Source: Diorhabda sublineata (lineage: Eukaryota; Arthropoda; Insecta; Coleoptera; Chrysomelidae). Taken from it: a stretch of DNA of 64,000 nt. Numbering within the stretch: position 1 is the first letter of the stretch; each line of letters starts with the position of its first letter. The stretch spans positions 22,115,572 to 22,179,571 of the forward strand of contig NC_079485.1 of assembly GCF_026230105.1 (NCBI RefSeq), given 5' to 3'. This document shows, in pieces, positions 23,240 through 36,074 of the stretch. Position numbers and translations under genes: made by a program. The notes under the pieces are model-generated. The model saw only the letters and a program-made list of their open reading frames with translations. It did no database searches and was not told where the DNA came from.

Positions 23240-23825
23240 GCGTTACCATAGCAACGAACAATAACTTATTAGAAGTGTCAGTGTAAAGTTTGATGTCAAA
23301 AAAGTAAACCAGAGTTACGCAATAAATCAAAAGAAAAAAGATGTCCACCGAACTGTGAAAATCGAAAAATTGGAGAATCAAGCCATCATCAAGTACCTGT
23401 ATTTAAAATGTTTAAGAAGTAAGCAGATTAGAGTTAAGATTTTATCAGACCGTCGAATTGGGCTAAAACGGATATCTGAATTTGAATGATGATCAAAAGC
23501 GTGCAAGGGTAGAAGCATCGCGTTCGATCTGTGCTCGATTTGGAAACGATGTAGACCGAATTGTTGGATGAGACTTGGGTACGTTTCTACGATCCAAAAA
23601 CAAAGCAACAATCGATGGAATGACGACACTCTGGTCCTTCAAGACCTAAGAAGTTTCGTGCCCAAAATCTGCTGGAATAGATCTTGTTTCAGTTTTTTGG
23701 GATTGCTATGGCATAATCATGATTGTTTTTTTGGATAAGATTAGAACAATAACTGGAGATTACTATTCAACATTAATGACCACTCTACAGGAAAAAATTA
23801 AAGAGAAAAGACGCTAAAAACTATC
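23240..23825 (+). pseudogene. Mariner transposase, second family, internally deleted
   Basis: Plus-strand translation starts near 23345 with KIEKLENQAIIKYLYLKCL, the N-terminal helix-turn-helix of mariner transposases. It then jumps to a decayed catalytic region: RSIAFDLCSIW-like sequence, the linker before the first Asp (DLGYVSTIQ, where the WVRFYDP-type sequence is in another frame) and VSVFWDCYGIIMIVF at 23680-23735. It ends at TTLQEKIKEKRR near 23815, before the second Asp. Several frameshifts make it inactive. It lies tail to head against the DD41D element on the other strand. Confidence 0.7.
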
Positions 23826-23912
23826 CAAAGGAATAGAATGGAAAAGAATGGGGAATAGAATGGAATAGCATGGAATATAATGGAATAGAATGGAATAGTA
23901 TGGAATAGAATG
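23826..23912. repeat. (TGGAATAGAA)n / GGAAT satellite-like tandem repeat
   Basis: Imperfect tandem copies of GGAATAGAAT with variants (GGAATAGCAT, GGAATATAAT, GGAATAGTAT), about 8 units, starting right at the truncated end of the mariner. Confidence 0.9.
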
Positions 23913-24139
23913 AATTCGGTATATGTGACGATCTGGAAATTGTATTTACATTGGACGATAAAATGAAAATGAATAAAATTTAATCATAGTGAATGGAACA
24001 ATTTAAGTTCTTTTTGACATATGCAAGCAAAAATGATTGGGCTGGATTATGAAATGTTGTAGCTTCGAAAAAAGAAAATGATTTTCATATAATTTTCATC
24101 ATCCCATTTTTATCAGTGTACTATATCCCCAACCAACAT

Positions 24140-24640
24140 TCATTATAAATTGCTAAAAATGAGTAACGTACCGAACCGACTTCTTCATCTGAGAAGCAGC
24201 ATTTTGGCACTGTTCCATTACCTCTATTCCCAGTCTAACAATATATTATATGAAATACCTTGTTCAAACTGTCACAAAAATTACAGAGGTCAATCGAAAA
24301 GGTCACTAATCAGTCGGATAACTTCCCACAATTCTAACCACTAAGTATTCAGCTACATTTAGCAATTAATATTGAACATCATTCACTACAATCCTTATCT
24401 AACCTATAAAAATTCAACCTCATTCATAAAGTAACTTATTAAAAATTAATAAAAATTCGTATAGTAACCAGAATCAATATTTCAATATTTCTATGAACAT
24501 CAATTTGAATATTGTAACCTATGAATTTGAAATTTTTACATATATTAATACAATTCAAAACCACTGTAAATCTCGATTAATTATTGTGGAAATTTTATTT
24601 TTATACATCCATACATATTTCTTATATTTGACCAACCTTA
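24140..24640 (+). mobile_element. Penelope-like element, 5' truncated
   Basis: The frame at 24150-24344 ends in ILYEIPCSNCHKNYRGQSKR then SLISRITSHNSNH, the start of the GIY-YIG endonuclease of the PLE family seen elsewhere in the window. A 3' region with TTCACTACAATCCTTATCTA and ATCTAACCTATAAAA motifs follows, up to about 24640. RT and the usual terminus are missing. Confidence 0.7.
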
Positions 24641-24839
24641 CCCTAGCTAGTCGTGAGCACAACTATGGAACAAAAAAAATAAAAGAAAAGGAAAAAACAT
24701 GGGTAACACACCGCCAAAATAGAGAAACTCTCCACCTCTCAAGTGAGAATACCTCACGAGAAAGGGAAACAGGGATCCGTCTCTTCTACGAAAAAAGAGA
24801 AAAACATATCAGAACCTGGAAAGCCAGGGGGTAGAGATG

Positions 24840-26835
24840 ACCCTCTAAGGCGTGGAATCTGCGGAGCGGGTTGTTTATGATATCTGCGCTACCTCAACAA
24901 TGGGCTTGCTCTAGAAAAAGCTACAGCCAAAGTATTGAAGCATGAATCCAAGACACCGCCTCAAACTCTAAAAAGGGCACTTACGTGGCTGCTGAGAATT
25001 GCTACTCTGCCAAAGGCGTTTCTTCAGACTATTCTCGCGTGGAGGAGCAAACTTCGGTAGAACTAGTGAATGAAATAATCTCTGGATGGGAGCATAAGAT
25101 CCAATTCAGGGGCATCCACTTTCGGCTGAGCATAATTTTGGACGACTGTGATGGCGTACAACCATGGCACTGAGGAAACCGGATGGTAGCTTTACGGAGA
25201 GTGAGAAGGACAGAGCACAGCTTTTGCTGAAAACTCACCTTGTTTCTAGCCAAAGCTATGGAGAAAGATGTCAGCAATTACATTAGAACAGAGATTCTTA
25301 AGTGGAACGTCTCCATCCATGTCAATTCGCATACCAAACAGGCAAATCTACGAAACTGTATTGGCACGATTGACAACTGGAATCCAGAATACTCTGACGA
25401 ACAAAGAAAATGTAGTATATGCCTTCTTAGACATAGAAGGCGCCTTTGACAATACTCCACAAGACGCACTCATAAGAGCATTAGATGCGAGAGGAGTAGA
25501 TAGGACAATCTCCAGATAAATGGCACAACTACTATCCACTAAAACAGCAGAAATGAAAGTAGGGAAAGACACCATTCCAATCACTGCAAACAGAGGATGC
25601 CCACAAGGGGAAGTCGCGACCATACTCATGTGGAACTTAGTAGTAAACGAACTCTTATGCTGAGTTCGGTATACGAGACGACTTAGTCATTCACCCAAAA
25701 GGATGCTTTGAGAATACACTCTGAGTCATAGTTCAAAGAGGAGTTAACTATACAAGAAGGTGGTATCGATCAGAGGAATTGGAGTTGTAACCCAAAGATC
25801 CTACGGTGGATGTTCATGGTAATTGTGAAACCAATCATCACATATGGGGCAGTGGTTTGGGGTACTGGAACTAGTCTGAATACCACGAGAAACATTATCT
25901 CTAAGATACAAAGACTGGCTTGCTTATGTGCAACTGGGGCCATGAAATCTTACCCAACAGCTGGACTAGAAGTGATTCTAAATTTGTTACCTCTCCATAT
26001 AGTACTGGAAAGCGTGACAAAGGGATCATCACTTAGAATAATTAGAGATGGAATCATAAAAAAACCCGTTCCTAAACAATGGAACATGCCTCAGGACCTT
26101 GAATCGAAAAAAATTTTAAGTTTGAGAAAAACTTTACCTTAATAGTAAACTGTAACAGCAAGTGAGATCAAAGCACTCTACAAGAAATGAACAGAAATGC
26201 AATTAAATCGTATACGGGTGTATCAAAAACAGCAGACGGAACTAGAATAAGCGTGTATGGGTCCAGAATCAAACACTCCTGGGCCTGGGAAGTGTACCAA
26301 GCATTTTCAAGCAGAAATTTATAGAATTGAGAAATGTGATCAGTTGAATCTATAGAGGAAATATCGCAAATAGGAGATTATTATCCTGTCCGATAGCCAA
26401 GCAGCCATTTGAGCTTTAAACTGCAATAATATAAAATCCAAACTCGTTTGGGAATAATAAAGTTACAATACAATGGATTCCGGGACATACAGGAGCGAAG
26501 GGAAATGAAATAGCTGATAAGCTCGCTAAAGCGGAGGCGAGCAAGCCCTTCATGGGACCCAAAACTTTCTTGGTATCAGCTACAGAACAATGGACAAAGC
26601 ACTGGAAAAGAAGGTAGTTAGGAGCAGAACCAATTATGGGGACAACATACAGGGGCTAAGACAGGCATAGACTCTTCTGGGAAGAGCTAAAGTAAATCTG
26701 CTGAATGTAACAATCTAAATAATATCTACAATCTACAAATACTTACAAGAGTTCTATCGGAGCACGTTCGCCTCAACAAACACCTGAGGACGCTAGACCT
26801 AGCAGATAATTCAGCGCGCAGATTTTGTTGCACAT
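24840..26835 (+). pseudogene. LOA/I-superfamily-like LINE (RT and RNase H)
   Basis: A possible ORF1 scrap at 24890-25030 (YLNNGLALEKATAKVLKHES) is followed by an RT with deletions: AMEKDVSNYIRTEILKWN, IRIPNRQIYETVLARLTTG, then VVYAFLDIEGAFDNTPQDAL and RGCPQGEVATILMWNLVVN at 25570-25660. The YADD box is deleted. The C-terminal part has IVKPIITYGAVVWGTGTSL and TAGLEVILNLLPLHIV at 25815-26005. An RNase H domain follows with ISVYGSRIKHSW, ILSDSQAAI and WIPGHTGAKGNEIADKLAKA-type sequence at 26225-26560, broken by shifts. It ends with EHVRLNKHLRTLDLADNSAR near 26815. An RNase H behind RT points to the I superfamily; the GCPQGG-like box suggests LOA-type relatives. Confidence 0.75.
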
Positions 26836-28350
26836 AGTTTTAATTGGACCAAAAATATTCCAAATACAGATATACCTAGGGATATTTCACAGTTTCTATC
26901 GTTAGGGCCTAAATTCAATATTGAACCGATAATGACAAAAGATATTTCAATTGAAGCTGTGTCAGCCAATATTAATTACATATCCTCTTCCATACAGAAT
27001 GAACAAGAAATGTCGTTATAACCAACATTTTAACTAACCACATTCATGAATACAAACAATCTTCTGTTTCTAGACATCTATTACATAAAACCAAAATTTT
27101 TTGAAAGACAATCCAAATTTAATAGTCATACCATCTGACAAAGGTAACTCACAGTTACTATGAAGAAACAGCAATATTTAGATTTATCCAAAGAACTAAT
27201 CTACAATAATACATCATACAAAGAACTTAATACTCCCATTGAACCCCTCACAAAATGGTTAACCGAAATTTTGACTGAATATATGTCTTACAGCTCTACT
27301 ACATCAATGGAGCGATATAAAAGAAAATTGCAAACTTAATATAGAAACTCTATTAGAATTAATAACATTCATTTCTAACAATACATATTTCTGTTATAAT
27401 AATAGAAATGACCAACAAATTTTTGGAATACCAATGAGGTCTCAAATATCCCATATATTAGTAGATTATGTAGAGGATTATATTCTGGACTTTGTAATAT
27501 CTATTTCACCCTTCAAGTTATTCTTCATTAAACAGTATGTGGATGATATAATTTCATCCCTTCCATATAATGAAATTGATAATTCACTATTCTACTTCAA
27601 TAGTTTCGATCCCCATATACAATACACTTTAGAAGAGGAAAATACTACAAAATCGTTACGTTTCCTTGATACTAAATTCATAAGTAACGAAGATAATGAA
27701 ATTTTAATTGACTGTTATAGGAAACAAATAAGTTCTGGATTCAATTATCATCCATATTACCCACGTGACACTAAAAATGATTTAATCAAACTATTTATAC
27801 ACCTTTACCGTATATAAAATCAGTTATTCCTGAACATTCCGGAGTACATTGGTCAGTCGTAAAGGTCACTCATCAAGAATGAATGAATATGATATCCTGA
27901 TAGATATTATTTAGTGACTCATGTCTATCACGAAGGAACAATATGAATTATGAGTCTGCCACGATTTTGACAACTGAAAAAAAACTACAAAAAACGTCTA
28001 TTTTTAGAAACAACATATATTGCCCAAAATTATCAATCCATCAATAAGAAGACGGATGTAAATAACCTTAGCGTAAATTATGGATATCTTTTATATTTTG
28101 AAAGAACAAATTCAACGGTATTAACAACTAACTAACCTCACCTAACCTATAAATTTCAACTTCACTTATAACGACCTAACCTATAAAATTTATTGTCATT
28201 TATATTCAAACCAATAAATATCCAGCTATATTCATAACGACCTAGCCTATTAAAATTTATTGTCATTCATAAATTAACCAATCAATATTGAACATCATCC
28301 ACTGCAATCTTAATTAATTATTTTTACTTGTAAATAGTAAGGCTTGGAAA
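26836..28350 (+). pseudogene. Penelope-like element, longest copy (RT, endonuclease trace, 3' region)
   Basis: Plus-strand blocks come in PLE order: SFNWTKNIPNTDIPRD and FLSLGPKFNIEPI (26840-26930), a decayed IVIPSDKG-type block near 27125, KKQQYLDLSKELIYNNTSYK (27165-27225), FGIPMRSQISHILVDYVEDY (from 27425), the RT active site KQYVDDIISSLPYNEIDNSL (27532-27590), and IQYTLEEEN with LRFLDTKF and CYRKQISSGFNYHPYYPRD (27618-27770). The frame at 27434-27817 is open. After it the GIY-YIG domain is mostly lost (GQS-type trace at 27845), and the usual 3' region with CTCACCTAACCTATAAA runs to about 28350. YVDDI in place of YADD-type boxes is typical of PLE RTs. Confidence 0.85.
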
Positions 28351-28384
28351 CCAGTAACCATTAAAATTTTTGTTAGTCCACAAT

Positions 28385-29165
28385 ATAGTACCATGGCGAT
28401 ACCACCAAGATATGAAGTTTATGGATTAATTCAAAATTTTAAAAATTTTATGCGCAATAAAGTAGTTTTGCAGAGAGAAATATTATTATTTATAGCAAGA
28501 ACAATTATATCAGCGTAAACAATTATATCACCGAAAAACGCGTATATTAAAATTCTAAATATATCTAATGAAAAATTAGTTACAAAAATAACAAACATCG
28601 AGCTAGATGACTTAAATTTGTTTCATGTATACTCAGCCGTAAATTGGATAAAAATAGAATCTTTAAATTTAGAGGTCTTGAAATACGGAAGACATGGTTA
28701 AACTTTTTTTTGTTTAAAAATCAACATTTCAACGCGTAACAATTTTGATGAGCAACATCTTTCGTTAAAAGACAATAGCCTAGGATACATCAAGAATTAT
28801 CTCATTCGCAAACTTCTGACTTAGACAACCAAGTCCAAAAACTCTTAGGTCACAAAATTATTGACCCATTAACTTCCAATTACAATACTGATTCCAATAG
28901 TGACGAAAAGCATGTAGAATGTTCATTGACCTTAAATAATCGAATAAGAAACTCATAACTGACAAATTGCCACGACCAAGAACAGTTTCAATTGTAGATC
29001 GATTAGATGGTATTCATTCATGGATATTATGGCAGAGTTTCATCAAATTCTTTTCGAAAAATATTCTAGAGAGTATACATCCTTCAGTACCGAGAAGAGT
29101 TCGTTCCAATTCACAAGATTACCCTGTGGTTCCGCGAGGTTACATACTTAGGTCATAACTAAATT
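28385..29165 (+). pseudogene. Ty3/gypsy pol fragment (linker and RT start)
   Basis: Translation in shifting frames gives a pre-RT linker (KLVTKITNIELDDLNLFHVY, near 28590), then RT blocks: LPRPRTVSIVDRLDG with FMDIMAEFHQILFEKYSREY and TSFSTEKSSFQFTRLPCG at 28965-29135, decayed versions of the 412/17.6-type RT core. It stops before the YxDD box. It shows no obvious link to the LINE that follows. Confidence 0.7.
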
Positions 29166-29169
29166 TGCA

Positions 29170-30970
29170 GAAACATGTATTCCACTTAACAAATTAGCTT
29201 GAGGTGGTGAACATGGCCCACTTGCATCGCCCGGTGAGATACCACCGTATTAGTTCCAGGCCACGTAAAGTGACCCTAAGGTTTCCAAGCTTCGTCATTG
29301 TACTTATACTTCCGGTCTTTGGAAAAAATAGCATGATGACACCTTCTAGACCAGAATAATCCGGAGTTAAAATAGCCTTCCGTTATAATCTCCGGGTGGA
29401 GGCTGGTCTGAAGGATCTATCAGGCAAAAAATGTTTAAGGTAAACTTCTGCAATATAAGAGTTGTGAATATAAATATAAACATTGTACACCAGAATCTGA
29501 AGTCGAAAAGACCTCATATTCTAGCTCTAGCAGAAACAAAAGTGAACTGAACAACATCCAAACTTCACCTTGTACATACCGGATACGACTAATACACCCG
29601 ATTCAGGCATAACTTTGGATTTGCCACCGTATTCTTTAGGGACGACATATCTTGTCAGCGGGATGAGAATCTTGTGCCTCAAAATTTGATGTTATATGGT
29701 TTTACACAATGACTCAACGAAAAACAAAATCCAGTTATTCTTCAACATTGCCGATAAAATCGATTACCTTCAATGGAACCATCCAAACGCACATATTGTT
29801 ATCGTTGATTGCTTTATATTCACCTCATTGACTACTTTTTCCAACATTACTTATGATAAGAGGCGGAAAACTGAAGATTGTGCCAACAGCCAAAGGCTGA
29901 CAAAACTTATCAATGAACCAACTAGAATTCCCGAGATTGTCACTTTACTAGCCTCTTATACCTGTTTCTAACAACAGACCCAGGTCTGTACAGCACGACC
30001 AAACATGCACCACTCGGAACATCAGATCACATACTAATCACATCAACGTGTGAAATTAAAATTCAGGTTCCGCCTAAACCACTTAAAGTTAGGCACTATT
30101 TATCGGCCAAATGGAAGCACCCAATGGATTTCCTATCAATATTCCCTAGGAATTATGTTCACTTCAATTCCAATGTACCTTCAGTGAGTGCAAACGAGAA
30201 GTAATCTTGGCAGGTAAGGAACCCTATATTCCTCACTCCTCCAACAGAAGTTTGCATACAACAATCCATGTTTTAATAAAGACCGCAATAGAACAATCAA
30301 CAACAAAGATGCTGTTTACCGCAAATGATACTCAAATCCTAGTGCCTAGAATCGTATAAACTTTGTTGTCTCGAGAAGTACCTGTATAAGCAGTCCATAG
30401 GTACTTGCAAGCAACGATATAATGAGAGAGTGAAAAAAAATGTAAATTGCCCAAATCGATCAAGGACTTCCTGGTCTGTAACAAAAGCGGTCAGACAAGG
30501 CTTTTGTGAGTCTAAAATTCCACCGTTGACTGAAGAATATGGATCAATCGCAGTGACCACAAAAGAGAAGGCGAACATGTTGATGACGCATGTTTACTAC
30601 AAAGTCAACTCGTAATTTGCGGGGAAAACTACTACTTAGTCTTCCTGTAGTAGATGCATCGATACAAGAAATAGAATTTCGAAACCGAAAAGTGGAAAAC
30701 TTCTCAAAGGCTTGGACATAAATACAGCAGCTGGCCCAGATAGAATACCGCCAAACATATTGGAAAGATGAACAGCTGACTAACAAGTTCGTAATGCAAA
30801 CTCTTTTCTCTATCATTTAGAAGAGGTACCTTCCCTACAGATTGGAAAGTTGCCGGGTTCAACTTAAACCATAAAATAGGAAAAGATTTAAACCCTGTTT
30901 AATTTCACAAATATCGTATCTTTTAATGAACCGGCAAAAAATTTGCGCGATCTTTAACGTGAAAAATAAC
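29170..30970 (+). pseudogene. Jockey-group LINE (endonuclease and RT start)
   Basis: After GC-richer, 5' UTR-like sequence (29200-29430), translation reads as an APE endonuclease: CNIRVVNININIVHQNL, ILALAETKVN (catalytic Glu block), FRHNFGFATVFFRDDISCQR, LINEPTRIPEIVTLL near 29905, and SVQHDQTCTTRNIRSHTNH (the SDH block, decayed). The linker has AGKEPYIPHSSNRS and a frame at 30430-30615 with PNRSRTSWSVTKAV. RT begins with LKGLDINTAAGPDRIPPNIL at 30697-30760 and ends near 30960 before the palm motifs. Numerous stops show it is old. Confidence 0.75.
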
Positions 30971-31139
30971 TTGAAGAGAAGATGAGTAGGAACAGCATAT
31001 TAAAGAAATAATCTCATGGGAGAAAATAATAAAAGAGACAAAAAAAGTGGCATACCAATTTTAAAGTCAAAATGTTCTAGTTTGCCCAAAGGGAGGGGTT
31101 AGGAATTTTTTTATCATAGCAAATCTAATATCACCACTA

Positions 31140-32290
31140 GTAAAGTTCTTGAGCAAGTAACTAATGACCTTCAAATCAAAGTCGCCTCTTTCTCTCTTCT
31201 CTCACTTTTCACACTTAATCCAAAATTTCAAAATTTAGCAGAAGATCTCAGTACCCTCTTCAAAAATGTCAATCGACAACTCCTTACTACCAATCGTTAA
31301 TAGCTGGAAAATCCCAGGCCTAATATTTAACTCATTACTCTCTTGGACACAACACATACAAAAAACTAAAGGAATGTGTCTTAGAAGGCTTAATATTATA
31401 GAAACTTTTTCTCATTATCATTGGGGTGCTGAAGAAACTTCTCTGCTGAAAATTCATAGAGCACTAATCTGCTTCAAATTCGGTTATGGTAGCTTCATTC
31501 ACATTTCTTCAATAAATCCAAGCCAAAAGATCTCAACTAGGAACAAAATACTGCCATTCGACTATGTTTAGGTACATTTGGGTCGATCCCCGCTAAAAGC
31601 CTTTATTGTGAGGCTCTCTCTAGGTCTAGGCTCTAGCTCAAATGACAATATCTTCTTCTCTCCCATGGACTCTGTATCTAATCCATCCATTAAATCCAGT
31701 AAACACAACATCAACTCAACACCACATTATAAGCCTTCATGTAATTCAATCGCACACCCTCTAATAATTTTGAATATACCACCGTGATTAAAAACTCCAC
31801 CTCAATATGATCCTTCCCTCTGCAGATTCAATGAAGTCCTCTACACGGATGCCTCAAACATCGAAGCTGGAGACTAAAATAGAAAAACCCAGAGAGCCGA
31901 AACATTGATGGAACAGACCCGCATTGGCAATCTATCAATCAACAAAAATGTCGTATATATGCTGAGCAACAAGCAAAAATTTATGAGGAGGTGCTTCTTT
32001 CTCTTGATATTAAGCTGAAGCCGCTTAAGCCTTCAGCAACTTCAATGTGCGTAATCCAAATACTTGAAATCCTATTAACCAATCTAAAATAGCAACAACG
32101 TCTATCTTGCATGTACATCTCGCACATTAAAGTCATCCAATTATGAATGTGATTACCATTTTTACGTGTATTGGAACCTTTTGTCTCTAGATCTCCTACA
32201 GCTTTCCTCTAGGATCTATCATCAACAGTTCAATCAATTTCTTTTTGGGCATACTAGCTTCTTTTTGAAAACAACTTGCACATCCACACA
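31140..32290 (+). pseudogene. Jockey-group LINE (RT C-terminus and RNase H trace)
   Basis: A frame at 31266-31571 carries IPGLIFNSLLSWTQHIQKTK, CLRRLNIIETFSHYHWGAE and LLKIHRALICFKFGYGSFIH, the post-YADD thumb region of Jockey-group RTs. Decayed downstream sequence includes CEALSRSRL-type blocks at 31600 and LYTDASNIEAGD at 31832-31870, the start of an RNase H domain with its first Asp. It may be a second element or the continuation of the LINE at 29170-30970 after a deletion of the RT core. Confidence 0.65.
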
Positions 32291-32294
32291 TAAC

Positions 32295-32995
32295 ATACAT
32301 ATGTAAAATAGGGTGGCTAACTCGTGAAATTATTGGTCTTAGTGGTAAATTTTTTTTATGAAGCTTTAGAAAACCATAAATTTTTGGTGGTAAGGCATTA
32401 CGAATTTTGAGTTCTTTTGCAATGTCTGGAGCTACACATTCATTTTTTTCCCATGAATCTATTAGTTCATTATTATTTTTGGTATTGATTTGGGCCTGAC
32501 CTTAAGGTTTGTGCTACGTATTTAGGAATGATTTCATTTGTGAGCTTCTCTATTCATAAAGAAGACTGCTTTTTTCTCGTTCGTTTGTGCTTTTCCATTG
32601 AAATTTTTTAATTTTTTTATTTCCCTGTTTTATATATAACTTTTTCTTTTTTACGTCGTATTAAGTTTATTCTTTTTTTATTAGTGAGTTTCATATTTTT
32701 CATACAATTCACAATATTTTTTTCATATAAATTTTCGATGTTTTGATAAGATAGATACCCTTATTTATAAATATATTATTTTTGTGACGATTTATATCAT
32801 TCATATCATAGTGTCCACCTACGTTCCTAAACTTTTTCCGCATCTCTGATTCTGCTTAAGTAATTGGTAATTGGGAAAAGACAATGAGTTCATCAAATTT
32901 GTTAGCTTCGATGCCAAAGCTCCTATAATGATTCAAAAATAGTTTCACTTCAAAAAGATTGTATTGCTCTGGTTTTCTTGATTCACCAAATGTTT
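32295..32995 (-). pseudogene. Penelope-like RT fragment, divergent family
   Basis: The minus strand gives LPPKIYGFLKLHKKNLPLRP followed by IISRVSH near 32400-32310, the PLE RT block usually seen as LPPKLYGLPKIHKPG. Upstream are NNELIDSWEKNECVAPDIAK and, further up, an N-terminal region with EIIPKYVAQTL (about 32540). Several frameshifts are present. It differs in wording from the PLE family that dominates the window, so it is a second PLE lineage. Confidence 0.6.
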
Positions 32996-32999
32996 CAAA

Positions 33000-33700
33000 A
33001 TTTAGAAATGTCGCTCATTAGTCGGTTTTTGAAGGAGCACTTTTATAGGAAACTATTGGAGTTTTGGCATGATATTTAACTTGTTATGATTAAATTGTTA
33101 GAATTCTCATTATTTTCCAATTACTATTATAACAACCACTAATCAAAAACAATCTATGCAGGTTAAATAGAAACTGCTACTTTTTTAAATATTTTTTCTA
33201 ATATATAAATAGTTGTATTTCCAGATAATAGGCTACCTATTATGAATGGAAATACTATAAAAAATTCTCAATTGATATTGAAAGTGGTATAGTTAATTCT
33301 GGACACTAAGATATAATTCAGTGTTAAGACGAAAATTACAAAAAACATTTTGATGCCGATAAAAAAAGATAACACAAAATTATGAAGAATTTAAAGACAA
33401 TTACAATAAAAAAAATGTTGCTAGTACAAAAGCAAGTTTAAATGAATGAATATTGGGACCATCTCACTCAGATAGTGAATGTCGAGTGAGTTGTTGCTTA
33501 TAACATTTCAATGAAAATGGCAAATTTACTAAATCGTAACGAAAAAACAAACAAAACTTGTGTAAATTGTTGAAACAATTACAAAACACATAGAGAGGCC
33601 GCAAATATTTTTAATAATAAACATCCGCATAGAAACATTCAACAACAAGGAATTTAACAGTTACAAAGATTTTAAATAAATTTAAGGCTAGTAGAAGTAT
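33000..33700. other. No recognised gene
   Basis: AT-rich sequence without recognised coding similarity or repeats. Confidence 0.4.
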
Positions 33701-34540
33701 AGAAAAAAAATTTGAGAATAATCACCGGAAACGGGTTGCGAATGAAGAAAGACACTGAATTGGAAGTGATGCTTTCTGTCGTAGAAGACCCAAAAATGTA
33801 TTCAAAAAAAGAGCCTCTGCACTCCAAACTACTTCAGTGGAGATAAAGTGGAAAGGTAATAAACATCATGCATACAAACTGCAATTTGTACACACGTTAC
33901 TACCAAAGGATTACGATATTCGTTTTGCATTATGCGCTCTGAGCTGATGGAAAATTGGATAAAGACCCGTTTTTTAAAAGAATTTATAAATATTTTCCTA
34001 TGAGGCAACATTTTCTTCAAACGGAACCGTCTCACAAAATTATCGCTGGGAGTCTAACAGCAATTCAAACTTTGTAATAAAAACTTGGAACCAATATTCT
34101 TTTAAAACGAACGTATGGTGTGGTGTGTACAAAAATAAATAAGTTGGACCGTTTTTGTTCCACATCCCTTAAATGCCGCAGAATACTTACAATTATTAGA
34201 AAATCAAGTGATTTTTTGCACGACCTTCCGTCGTATGACAATTTGGTTCCAACAAGATGGTGTTTCACAGGTATTCAGATATTTTTTAGCCTCCTAGGTC
34301 TGCTGATTTGACTTCCCTTGCCTTTTTTTCATGGGGTTTCTTAAAACAGCAGGTTTATCAGCGAGGACCATATGATGATGTAGACCATTTGGAAAGGATT
34401 ATTTCTAAGGAATGCCAAAAAATTACTTCAAATCTGATAGCGAAAGTGATACAAGAGTTTCACAAAAGGACAATTGAATGTTTACGAAGAGAAGGTGGAT
34501 ATATCGAAGCCGTAGGACATTGAACTAAAATTTAGTTATG
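33700..34540 (+). pseudogene. Mariner-superfamily transposase fragment
   Basis: Plus-strand blocks run HHAYKLQFVHTLLPKDYDIR (33865-33925), SYEATFSSNGTVSQN (about 34000; the catalytic FSDEA block with Asp replaced), KTNVWCGVYKNK (34105-34140), a decayed WFQQDG block near 34245-34260, and a final frame at 34308-34523 with SLAFFSWGFLKQQVY, where Asp of LDFFLWG is replaced by Ala. It belongs to the widespread insect lineage related to the element at 21.8-23.2 kb. Two catalytic Asp residues are gone, so it is dead. Confidence 0.7.
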
Positions 34541-34869
34541 TTTGTTCATGTTTAATGAATATTCTTTGTATGGATTCTTCAATATCTACAATAAAAAATT
34601 ATTATGCATTTATTACATATGTAAATTGTTGTTGTTCAAAAACAGTGATAAATAAAAGAAAAGTAATCATATTTTTAACAGGTAAGAGAGATGAATTGTA
34701 TCCAGCCAGAATAATTTATACGAAATGACCTGAATTTTCATGATAAAGGGATGTAATTGGATATTCGAATATAACTTTTGATTCAAAACAACTTTACTCT
34801 ATAACATTTTTCTGAATTGCTTTAGAAAATTGATATCTGATGGTTGCATTTTCATTTTTGGGAGACACC

Positions 34870-36065
34870 CTCGTTTTCGTAGAGGTGGTATTGGGACAGG
34901 ATCGTCAGTGATATCCGCCTCTCAAAAAGGTGTCAAGGTGGAGACATATTTTCCTTGAGGCACGTCGAGTTTTTGTGGTGATGCCACTTCGTTAGTGGTC
35001 GAGGTGACAACCTTGGTAACAACGTAAGGAGTCCGTCTCTTCTTGGGGCGAACTTCGTAATGATGGCATTCCCGGATTTGTTCAAGGCATGAACGTCTAC
35101 GAGCACGTTATCATTGATCTGAAAACTTAAATACTAAAATCGTGTCAGGTTTTATCAGCGGATGTCATATTTCGTTCTTGAGCATTTCACTCCTTTCGCG
35201 AGCAGTCTTGCAATGTCTTGCTAAGAGTCTTTAAGTATGGGGTTATCTAGGACACAAAATTTTCTTTCTCATGTTGTACATATTTCGGGATACGCAACTT
35301 GCGATCGAATGTGAGGTATGCGGAACTATACCCGGTAGACTATGATCGGGCAGAGTTTATAGCAAATCTAATTGCGGGAATACAATCTTTTCATGTTAAG
35401 TATCAGTCAAAATGGCTAGTTGGGTTTTCATATCCCTATTATTCTGCTCAACGGGATTTGCAGCTAACCAATATATAGGGATAAGATTGTTTAAAACGGA
35501 GACAATGTTTGCATTACTGCGATTACAAAGTGAGTGCCTTTGTCACTGATAACTCGTCGTGGAATGCCGAAACGAAGAATAACATCGTTAACTGAACAAC
35601 GTGAACAGTTTACGGCTGTATCTTATAATAACTGATATATTTCCACTCAGCAGCTGGCGGTATCTTCGACAATAAAGATCAACTTATTACATCGGATGTT
35701 TTGGCAAGAGATCCAAATAAGTCAATAGAGAGGGTTTCAAAGCGTTGAAGCTGGACTGGAATTTGGAGCAGTCCAGCTGGTTTCAAATCAATAGCCTTGT
35801 AATGTTCGAATTCGATGCATTTTGCGACGTAGTCTGCCACTGTTTTCTGCATACCAGTCCAGTAAATAGCAAATAGCTGTTCTATAATAGGTCCTATCTA
35901 CGCCATAGTGTCCAGCTAAGGAGTCATGGTTCCACGCTCTGACCAACGTTTTTAATCCATATTGTCCTGATCGGATTTTTCAATAATTTTTTAAAGATCG
36001 GGGTCAGCTAGCAGTTCTTGCCTAGATTCAGTAGGAGGAATCCCATATAGGTCGACTTGTGCATA
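34870..36065 (-). pseudogene. Ty3/gypsy integrase remnant
   Basis: The minus strand encodes an integrase in broken frames: YWTGMQKTVADYVAKCIEFE (zinc-binding N-domain end, about 35870-35815), LKPAGLLQIPVQLQRFETLS and IDLFGSLAKTSD (first Asp, near 35720), FHDELSVTKA-type decay around the second Asp, PAIRFAINSA and LTFDRKLRIPKY near 35390-35290, then a C-terminal part with NKSGNA and APRRDG-like sequence at 35120-35030. This is the wording of non-errantivirus Ty3/gypsy elements. No LTR was identified. Confidence 0.75.
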
Positions 36066-36074
36066 TTCAACTAG

